Shown here in pieces: positions 1 through 4,841 of a DNA stretch of 7,837 nucleotides. Source of the stretch: an uncultured Clostridia bacterium (GTDB lineage: Bacteria > Bacillota > Clostridia > UBA1381 > UMGS1253). The stretch lies in contig CAKSHB010000058.1 of NCBI GenBank assembly GCA_934456295.1, positions 1 through 7,837 of the forward strand, read 5' to 3'. The position numbers were made by a program, and so were the translations under genes. Within the stretch, counting starts at the first letter, position 1. Every line of letters begins with the position of its first letter. Below the pieces are notes generated by a model. The model searched no databases, was not told the origin of the DNA, and saw only the letters and a list, made by a program, of their open reading frames with translations.

Positions 1-1
1 G

Positions 2-52
2 AGGTTAAGTTTATTAAAAAATAATTTTGCGGATAAGGAAAAAATTAAATAA
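2..52 (+). CDS. Possible C-terminal end of an upstream gene (partial)
   Basis: One plus-strand frame is open from the window edge to a TAA at 50-52 and reads RLSLLKNNFADKEKIK. The stop lies only ten bases before a strong terminator, which is where the end of a convergent upstream gene would be expected. Sixteen codons are too few to identify a family, and another frame (EVKFIKK, stop at 22-24) is an alternative. The call rests on position, not on homology. Confidence 0.3.
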   Translation, partial: RLSLLKNNFADKEKIK

Positions 53-62
53 AGCAAAAATG

Positions 63-96
63 AAAAAGGTACTGCATTTTTACGCAGTACCTTTTT
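63..96. terminator. Bidirectional rho-independent terminator
   Basis: A perfect 13-bp stem, AAAAAGGTACTGC (63-75) with GCAGTACCTTTTT (84-96), encloses an 8-base loop. The A-tract on one side and T-tract on the other give a U-run in either direction. It ends the minus-strand nitroreductase gene (stop at 131-133) and probably an upstream plus-strand gene ending near base 52. Confidence 0.88.
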
Positions 97-130
97 GCAT
101 GTATTTGGAAATTATACGATTCTTTAAAAA

Positions 131-703
131 TTATACGATTTTTATGATAACGTCGTCGGCAGAACGTTTCGGAACCTGCAAATTGCCATCTGAGCCTACA
201 TAATATTTTATACTGCCGTCACAAGACGCCTCGGAAGGTGTTTCGGCAGGATAACCGAGCGCGATTACAAACAGAAGCTTGAGCGGTTCCGCAATACCTA
301 AAAACTCACTTATTTTTTCATAGCTAATCGCACCCATCCAGCATGCGCCAACACCGTCCTCAAGCGCTGTCAGGATAAGGTTCTCAGCCGCCGCTCCCGC
401 ATCAAGCTCATATCCGCTCTTGCGCAGTGAAAGGTCGGCGCATACGGCAACATATGCCGCCGGCTGTTCATTTTCACACGGGTTATAATCAGGTGCGAGA
501 TATCCTGCCCACCGGACAAGAGGGAATATTTTTTGCGTCATCTCACAGCTTTGTACTGCTATGTATTTGAGCGGCTGAATATTTGCCGCCGAAGGAGCAA
601 CGCGTGCCGCGTTTATATACCGCTTAAGCTGTTCGGCAGAAACGCTCTGCCGGTTAAATTTTCTTATGGTGCGGCGGCTTTGTATAAGCTCATAAGTGTT
701 CAT
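131..703 (-). CDS. Nitroreductase family FMN-dependent oxidoreductase
   Basis: This 190-residue protein has the size and motif order of the nitroreductase fold, a dimeric FMN enzyme that uses NAD(P)H to reduce nitro compounds, quinones or related acceptors in the cytoplasm. The FMN-phosphate motif SRRTIRKF is at residues 9-16, PSAANIQP at 37-44, the helix AAAENLIL at 104-111, and the GYP turn at 150-152. The C-terminal YYVGSDGNLQVPKR (167-180) resembles the tail of many clostridial members. The start at 703 is supported by AAAGGA ten bases upstream on the minus strand. The gene is monocistronic, ends at the terminator at 63-96, and is divergent from the SGNH hydrolase. The physiological substrate cannot be inferred, and the Cys-rich insertion around residues 53-90 is not diagnostic. 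Confidence 0.9.
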   Translation of the reverse strand: MNTYELIQSRRTIRKFNRQSVSAEQLKRYINAARVAPSAANIQPLKYIAVQSCEMTQKIFPLVRWAGYLAPDYNPCENEQPAAYVAVCADLSLRKSGYELDAGAAAENLILTALEDGVGACWMGAISYEKISEFLGIAEPLKLLFVIALGYPAETPSEASCDGSIKYYVGSDGNLQVPKRSADDVIIKIV

Positions 704-774
704 AAAATCAATCCTTTCATATGTACTTTATGTATGTTTTTTATGTGTTTTTTTGTAAAAAGAATTCTTTTTTA

Positions 775-803
775 TTGAATTCCGTATTTATATATACTAT
801 ATT
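775..803 (+). promoter_or_regulatory. Candidate sigma-A promoter for the SGNH hydrolase gene
   Basis: TTGAAT (775-780) and TATATT (798-803) are separated by 17 bases. A start near 810 would give a leader of about 55 bases before the RBS AGGAG at 851-855. The region is very AT-rich, so chance matches are easy, but spacing and placement fit. A 16-bp palindrome (AAAAAGAATTCTTTTT, 757-772) lies just upstream. Confidence 0.5.
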
Positions 804-806
804 TAT

Positions 807-834
807 ATTATATAGCAAAATCATAAAAAAGCAA
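807..834 (-). promoter_or_regulatory. Candidate minus-strand promoter for the nitroreductase gene
   Basis: On the minus strand a perfect TATAAT (812-807) is preceded by TTGCTT (834-829) with a 16-base spacer. It would give an untranslated leader of roughly 95 bases. The -35 match is poor, and the AT-rich background limits confidence. If real, it lies head to head with the plus-strand promoter at 775-803. Confidence 0.28.
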
Positions 835-865
835 CAGAAAATTTGGAAACAGGAGTATATCAATT

Positions 866-1804
866 ATGTTTAAAAACGGCGATACAGTATGCTTTTTCGG
901 TGACAGCATAACAGCACAGGGCAAGTTTATACAGAGGGTATACAACTATTATCTGAAAACTCTTGGCATAAAGCTCAGAATGTATAATTTCGGTGTTCTG
1001 GGCGATTGTGCAAAAAATGCAATCAAAAGAACAGATATGGTTTTAAATAAAAAGCCGTCGCATGTAGTGATGATGTTTGGCATGAATGATGTAGAACGCG
1101 ATTTATATTCGCCTTTGCTGACAGACGGCGTAACAGATGATATTATTGCAAAAAGGCGCGGGGCAATTGACTGCTGTGTTGAGTATCAGAAGCAAATTGC
1201 CGACATTTTTATATCGCACGGCGCAAAAGTTATATTTTGCCGTCCGACATTGTATGATGAGGAACGCGACATTGAATGTGAAAACAGAGTAGGCGTTGCA
1301 CATGCGCTTTATGAAATCGGTGAAAGGCTTGAAAGTGCGGCAAAAAGCTATAATGCCGATGTTATCAATTATTCGCAGCCGTTTCTGATTGCGCAGAGAA
1401 ACGCAATACATAAGGGAGCAACCCTTATTAACGATGACAGAGTACACCCGAATGAACTCGGTCATATGGCTATGGCGAAGATTTTTTTATCACAGCAGGG
1501 AGCAAATATAGACTCAAATCTTGATATTGAAGCTTTGCGGGAGTTTTCAAATGCGGATTATTCTGCCGATGAACTCAGAAAGCTTGAAACGGAGCTTCTG
1601 TTAAACAGTGTAAATTTTATAGAATACTGCGTCTTTGTCAACAGTCCTGTGGCTGAAAACGAAAAAGATGATTTTTTGAAAAAGATAAATTCGCCCGGAA
1701 TTGCAGGATACATACAGACTTATTATGAGCAGCGTGATAACATAAGAAAGCTTGAACAAGAGATTGAAGATATAGTAACAAGGCTGTCATCGGATAAAAA
1801 ATGA
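866..1804 (+). CDS. SGNH/GDSL-type hydrolase (esterase/lipase family)
   Basis: The 312-residue protein carries the catalytic blocks of SGNH hydrolases in order. Block I is GDSIT at 12-16 with nucleophile Ser14, the block II glycine is in NFGVLGD (Gly46), block III is GMND at 72-75 with Asn74, and block V is DRVH at 191-194 with Asp191 and His194. Such enzymes usually cleave ester bonds, often removing acetyl groups from carbohydrates. There is no signal peptide, so the protein is predicted to be cytoplasmic. Residues after about 215 form a charged helical extension ending in a likely coiled coil (286-307), beyond the usual compact SGNH core. The start is set by AGGAG at 851-855, ten bases upstream. 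The next gene has its own promoter, so this gene appears monocistronic. No convincing terminator follows. The substrate is unknown. Confidence 0.88.
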   Translation: MFKNGDTVCFFGDSITAQGKFIQRVYNYYLKTLGIKLRMYNFGVLGDCAKNAIKRTDMVLNKKPSHVVMMFGMNDVERDLYSPLLTDGVTDDIIAKRRGAIDCCVEYQKQIADIFISHGAKVIFCRPTLYDEERDIECENRVGVAHALYEIGERLESAAKSYNADVINYSQPFLIAQRNAIHKGATLINDDRVHPNELGHMAMAKIFLSQQGANIDSNLDIEALREFSNADYSADELRKLETELLLNSVNFIEYCVFVNSPVAENEKDDFLKKINSPGIAGYIQTYYEQRDNIRKLEQEIEDIVTRLSSDKK

Positions 1805-1835
1805 CAAAAAACAGGTAAAAATTGAAGTTTTTTTA

Positions 1836-1864
1836 TTGACAAGTAATATTATAAGTAGTATAAT
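1836..1864 (+). promoter_or_regulatory. Consensus sigma-A promoter driving the glycine riboswitch operon
   Basis: TTGACA (1836-1841) and TATAAT (1859-1864) are both perfect consensus hexamers with an ideal 17-base spacer. Transcription should begin around 1871-1872, immediately before the riboswitch leader at 1874. The strong promoter suggests that regulation occurs mainly after initiation, through the riboswitch. Confidence 0.93.
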
Positions 1865-1873
1865 TTTTTATAC

Positions 1874-2041
1874 GCTAAGCGAGGCTTGCAGGAAAAGGCA
1901 TAGCTTTCCGAAGGAATAAAACTCTCGGGGGTCGTGTTTTGGCAAAGACTGTAAGCTGATAGCACTCTGGAGAATCTCTTTTTAAGGGTGCCGAAGGGGC
2001 AAAGAGTTTTAAACTTTAATCTCTCAGGCAAAAGGACAGAG
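1874..2041 (+). ncRNA. Tandem glycine riboswitch (two aptamers)
   Basis: Two glycine aptamers lie between the promoter and the symporter gene. Aptamer II is canonical: P1 CTCTG (1965-1969) pairs with CAGAG (2037-2041), P2 GAGA (1970-1973) with TCTC (2022-2025), and the core motifs CCGAAGGGGCAA (1991-2002) and CTCTCAGGCAAAAGGACAGA (2021-2040) are present. Aptamer I is divergent but foldable: P1 GCTTGCAG (1884-1891) pairs with CTGTAAGC (1949-1956), P2 is probably AAAA (1893-1896) with TTTT (1937-1940), and CCGAAGG (1908-1914), hairpin ACTC/GGGT (1921-1932) and GGCAAAGA (1941-1948) follow. Leader GCTA (1874-1877) pairs with linker TAGC (1960-1963). A 3-base bulge and tandem G·A pairs (1881-1882 with 1958-1959) form the leader-linker kink-turn known in this class. 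The cognate gene downstream is a glycine/alanine symporter. Bounds and pairings were drawn by eye. Confidence 0.95.
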
Positions 2042-2148
2042 CATGCAACGGCAAAATATACATCAGAGCATGTATAAAACAAAGTATGTGTTGAATATAT
2101 TTATGTTGAATATATATTGAAGAAGATATAGCATGTTTTATTAAGAAC

Positions 2149-2206
2149 TCTCCTTATGGGTGTTAGTCGGCGCGGACAAACACTATTTAATAGGGGGAAT
2201 TTTTTT
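2149..2206 (+). promoter_or_regulatory. Riboswitch expression platform: SD-sequestering hairpin with U-tract
   Basis: TCTCCTTAT (2149-2157) can pair over nine consecutive positions, including G-U pairs, with ATAGGGGGA (2190-2198), burying the GGGGG Shine-Dalgarno of the symporter gene. Inside it, GTGTTAGTC (2160-2168) pairs with GGACAAACAC (2174-2183; eight pairs and one A·A mismatch). Seven T residues (2200-2206) follow at once and end at the ATG. The element could therefore act as a translational switch, a terminator, or both. A competing pairing between 2003-2010 in aptamer II and 2144-2151 would break it. Not confirmed by folding software. Confidence 0.65.
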
Positions 2207-3634
2207 ATGTCTTTTGGGGAAATTATCGTAAAAATCGATGATTTTGTGTGGGGCACACCATTGATTGTGCTTATTATTGCCGTGGGAATATATCTTACGG
2301 TAAGAGTAGGCTTTTTGCAGGTAATCCGCCTGCCGCTTGCTTTGAAGTATATGGTAAAAAATGAGGAGGGCGGAAAAGGTGAGGTTACAAGCTTTGGCGC
2401 TTTGTGTACGGCTCTTTCGGCAACTATAGGTACAGGCAATATTGTCGGTGTTGCAACAGCGATATGTGCCGGCGGCCCCGGCGCACTTTTCTGGATGATT
2501 GTTGCGGCATTTTTCGGAATGGCAACAAAGTACTCCGAAGGCTTGCTTGCAGTAAAGTTTCGTGAAGAAAAGGAAAGGGGACATTTTCTTGGCGGACCGT
2601 TCTATTATATCGAAAAAGGTTTGGGCAAAAACTGGAAATGGCTTGCTGTGCTTTTTGCAATCTTCGGCGTATTTGCCGGTTTGCTGGGAATAGGAACGAT
2701 TACACAGGTAAACGGTATTACATCTGCCGTACAGAGCTTCTTTGACCCGAATAACACACATGTTGCTTTTACAATCGGCGGAATAAGTTATTCATGGGCT
2801 GTCGTAATCGGCGGTTTGTTTGTAACAGTGTGTGTTGCGCTTGTTGTAATCGGCGGAATTAAAAGAATTGCAAAAGTTTCCGGAATTATAGTGCCGTTTA
2901 TGGCAATAATATATGTTGTGCTTGCGCTTATTATATTGATAATGAACGTTACACGTATACCTGACGCATTTGTTCTTATATTCCGCTGTGCATTTACACC
3001 CGAGGCGGCGCTTGGTGCGGCAAGCGGTATTACATTAAAGCTTGCTATGCAGAAGGGTGTAGGACGCGGTATATTCTCAAATGAGTCGGGTCTTGGTTCA
3101 GCTCCTATTGCAGCTGCTGCGGCACAGACAAAAGAGCCTGTGCGTCAGGGACTTGTAAGCATGACGGGAACATTTATCGACACAATTATAATCTGCCTTA
3201 TGACGGGGCTTTCGATTATTGTTACAGGCGCTCAGGACATGTATGTTGAAGGTGTGTTTGAAGGGGTAAAAATAACAAACTATGCATGGCAGAACGGTCT
3301 CCCGTGGAATGCTGAAGTATCCTCGTTTTTGCTCATGCTGTGTCTTGCATTTTTCGCATTTACAACGATACTCGGCTGGGATTATTACTCTGAAAGATGT
3401 CTGGAATATCTCACAAACGGCAACAAAATTATGATTAAATGTTTCAGATGGCTTTATATATTTGCTGTTCTCATCGGACCTTATCTTACAGTAAAATCCG
3501 TATGGGATATTGCAGATATATTCAACGGACTTATGGCGTTTCCGAATATAATTGCCCTTGCGCTTCTGAGCGGAGTTGTTGCAAGGGAAACAAAGGACTT
3601 CTTTAAAAAGCAGAAGCATAAGGAAAAGGCATAA
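2207..3634 (+). CDS. AGCS-family Na+:glycine/alanine symporter
   Basis: This 475-residue membrane protein belongs to the alanine or glycine:cation symporter family (LeuT-like fold), which takes up alanine and/or glycine with Na+. Family hallmarks are GTGNIVG at 75-81 and FSNESGLGSAPIAAAAAQT at 290-308. About ten strongly hydrophobic segments are visible, including roughly 18-38, 92-110, 146-170, 195-217, 224-247, 322-340, 371-391, 413-432 and 440-458, and the tail is Lys-rich. The start is placed at 2207, not at the in-frame ATG at 2156: AGGGGGA (2192-2198) has ideal spacing, MSFGEIIVKIDDFVWG is a typical AGCS start, and the extra 17 codons overlap the riboswitch platform and are hydrophilic. 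The glycine riboswitch favours glycine as substrate and predicts glycine-responsive expression. Alanine or D-amino-acid uptake cannot be excluded. It is probably cotranscribed with the following dehydrogenase gene. Confidence 0.95.
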   Translation: MSFGEIIVKIDDFVWGTPLIVLIIAVGIYLTVRVGFLQVIRLPLALKYMVKNEEGGKGEVTSFGALCTALSATIGTGNIVGVATAICAGGPGALFWMIVAAFFGMATKYSEGLLAVKFREEKERGHFLGGPFYYIEKGLGKNWKWLAVLFAIFGVFAGLLGIGTITQVNGITSAVQSFFDPNNTHVAFTIGGISYSWAVVIGGLFVTVCVALVVIGGIKRIAKVSGIIVPFMAIIYVVLALIILIMNVTRIPDAFVLIFRCAFTPEAALGAASGITLKLAMQKGVGRGIFSNESGLGSAPIAAAAAQTKEPVRQGLVSMTGTFIDTIIICLMTGLSIIVTGAQDMYVEGVFEGVKITNYAWQNGLPWNAEVSSFLLMLCLAFFAFTTILGWDYYSERCLEYLTNGNKIMIKCFRWLYIFAVLIGPYLTVKSVWDIADIFNGLMAFPNIIALALLSGVVARETKDFFKKQKHKEKA

Positions 3635-3679
3635 AAACTTTTCGTGCCGTCTGCCTATAACAAATTGCAGGAGAATTGT

Positions 3680-4627
3680 ATGAAAACCGTTATTCTTGAC
3701 AGAGCAACACTCGGATATGATTTGGATATACAGCTGCCGTTTGATACACAGCTTGTTTTGTATGACCGCATATCGTCTGAGCAGCTTGAACAGGCGATAG
3801 CTGACGCGGACGTGATTTTTGTAAACAAAGTGCGGCTTGACGGTTCGGTTTTATCAAAAGCACACAAACTGCGGCTCATATGTGAGGCGGCGACAGGCTA
3901 CGATAATATAGACGTAAACTATTGCCGTGAACATGGCATAGCTGTGTGCAACGTACCGGGATATTCAACCTATAGCGTATCCCAGCTGACTGTTGCGATG
4001 GTTATGCAGCTTGTAAACCATATGCCCGAATATACCGAGTATGTTTCATCGGGAAAGTATACAGAAAGCGGCGCTGCAAACAGACTGGAGCCTGTGTTCC
4101 ATGAGCTGCACGGAATGACATGGGGAATAGTCGGGTACGGAAATATAGGTTCAAATGTTGCCGTGGTCGCACGTGCATTTGGCTGCGATGTTATTGCCTT
4201 CAAAAAAACGCCTTGTTACAACGTTGAATGTGTTGACATTGATACTTTGATGAAAAGGTCGGACATTATTTCAGTCCACTTACCGCTCACGGAGGATACA
4301 CGCGGGATAATAAACCGTGAGAGAATTGCGCTTATGAAGCCGAACGCGGTGTTTATCAATGTTGCACGCGGCGCTGTGGTTGATGAACAGGCGCTGTGTG
4401 AGGCTGTGAAAAACGGTAAAATCGGTGCGATTGGGGTAGATGTATATTCTGCCGAACCGTTCTCGGAGAAAAGTCCATATTACGAAATAAAAAGTATGGA
4501 AAACGTATGTTTGACTCCTCATGTAGCTTGGGGCGCATATGAGGCACGCAGACGCTGCTATGACGAAATGATTAAAAATATGCGTTCATTTTTAGAGGGC
4601 GGTATCAGAAACAGAGTTGATTTGTAA
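3680..4627 (+). CDS. D-2-hydroxyacid dehydrogenase (NAD(P)-dependent)
   Basis: This 315-residue cytoplasmic enzyme should interconvert a 2-ketoacid and a D-2-hydroxyacid. Visible motifs are the Rossmann GYGNIG at 152-157, RSDIISVHLPLT at 193-204, and the catalytic Arg230 (INVARGAVVD), Glu259 (SAEP) and His281 (TPHVAW), all in the order and spacing of the family. Where NAD-specific members carry Asp after the second strand, this protein reads AFKK (173-176), which may relax specificity or favour NADP. The start at 3680 has AGGAG (3669-3673) six bases upstream. An in-frame GTG at 3644 has no RBS and is rejected. The gene follows the symporter by 45 bases with no terminator or promoter between, so it should share the glycine riboswitch. 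Glyoxylate or hydroxypyruvate reduction is attractive in this context but unproven. Phosphoglycerate dehydrogenase is unlikely because there is no ACT or ASB tail. Confidence 0.93.
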   Translation: MKTVILDRATLGYDLDIQLPFDTQLVLYDRISSEQLEQAIADADVIFVNKVRLDGSVLSKAHKLRLICEAATGYDNIDVNYCREHGIAVCNVPGYSTYSVSQLTVAMVMQLVNHMPEYTEYVSSGKYTESGAANRLEPVFHELHGMTWGIVGYGNIGSNVAVVARAFGCDVIAFKKTPCYNVECVDIDTLMKRSDIISVHLPLTEDTRGIINRERIALMKPNAVFINVARGAVVDEQALCEAVKNGKIGAIGVDVYSAEPFSEKSPYYEIKSMENVCLTPHVAWGAYEARRRCYDEMIKNMRSFLEGGIRNRVDL

Positions 4628-4637
4628 CTTATATATT

Positions 4638-4672
4638 AAAAATGGGTCCGAAAAATCGTCGGGCTCATTTTT
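4638..4672 (+). terminator. Rho-independent terminator of the symporter-dehydrogenase unit
   Basis: A 14-bp stem with two G-U pairs, AAAAATGGGTCCGA (4638-4651) with TCGGGCTCATTTTT (4659-4672), has a 7-base loop. The 3' arm ends in five T residues. It begins ten bases after the dehydrogenase stop codon and separates this unit from the next promoter. Confidence 0.92.
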
Positions 4673-4727
4673 GTATATAAAATATAACCAAAAATATAAT
4701 ATATCGCAAAAATATTTTAAAAAGTTA

Positions 4728-4756
4728 TTGACAATTAATATATGTAATGTTATACT
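4728..4756 (+). promoter_or_regulatory. Strong sigma-A promoter for the SDR/DapA-like/serine dehydratase operon
   Basis: TTGACA (4728-4733) is a perfect -35 and TATACT (4751-4756) a five-of-six -10, with an ideal 17-base spacer. Transcription should start near 4763, inside the inverted repeat at 4757-4780. The leader to the first ATG at 4842 is about 80 bases and includes an AT-only inverted repeat (4806-4813 with 4815-4822). Confidence 0.88.
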
Positions 4757-4780
4757 TAATGTAACTAAACAGTTACATTA
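4757..4780. promoter_or_regulatory. Palindromic operator over the transcription start
   Basis: TAATGTAACT (4757-4766) and AGTTACATTA (4771-4780) are perfect inverted arms separated by AAAC. The repeat abuts the -10 hexamer and covers the predicted +1, the classic position for a repressor of the dimeric helix-turn-helix type. A related half-site, TGTAATG (4743-4749), lies in the promoter spacer. The regulator gene is not in this window, and I do not assign a family. As RNA the repeat could also form a 5'-end hairpin. Confidence 0.7.
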
Positions 4781-4841
4781 TAATAATGACTTGAAAATAC
4801 GCAGTAAAATATTAAATATTTTTTGAAAGGGGTCATAAAAA

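Noticed and set aside
1816..1835. Possible terminator after the SGNH hydrolase (A-run then T-run)
   Set aside because: The only pairing is A-U, with no GC-rich stem, and the T-run borders the -35 element of the next promoter.
1884..1956. Reading the first aptamer as a degenerate non-aptamer remnant
   Set aside because: A full eight-pair P1, an intact CCGAAGG, a compatible P2 and a complete kink-turn indicate a folded aptamer, although its affinity is unknown.
1849..2082. Minus-strand open frame over the riboswitch
   Set aside because: It is antisense to a conserved structured RNA, its product resembles no family I know, and no promoter or RBS supports it.
2156..2206. N-terminal extension of the symporter from the in-frame ATG at 2156
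   Set aside because: No RBS precedes it, the added residues are polar and atypical for AGCS proteins, and the stretch is explained by the riboswitch expression platform. ATG 2207 has an excellent GGGGG RBS.
3644..3679. GTG start at 3644 for the D-2-hydroxyacid dehydrogenase
   Set aside because: There is no spaced RBS, whereas ATG 3680 has AGGAG six bases upstream and gives the normal N-terminus.
4757..4780. Assigning the operator to CRP/FNR, NtcA or CopY/BlaI-type regulators
   Set aside because: Half-site sequence and spacing do not match those consensus sites, so the regulator is left unassigned.
4617..4826. Small plus-strand open frame of 69 codons
   Set aside because: It overlaps the end of the dehydrogenase, the terminator, the promoter and the operator. 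Its composition reflects AT-rich noncoding DNA.
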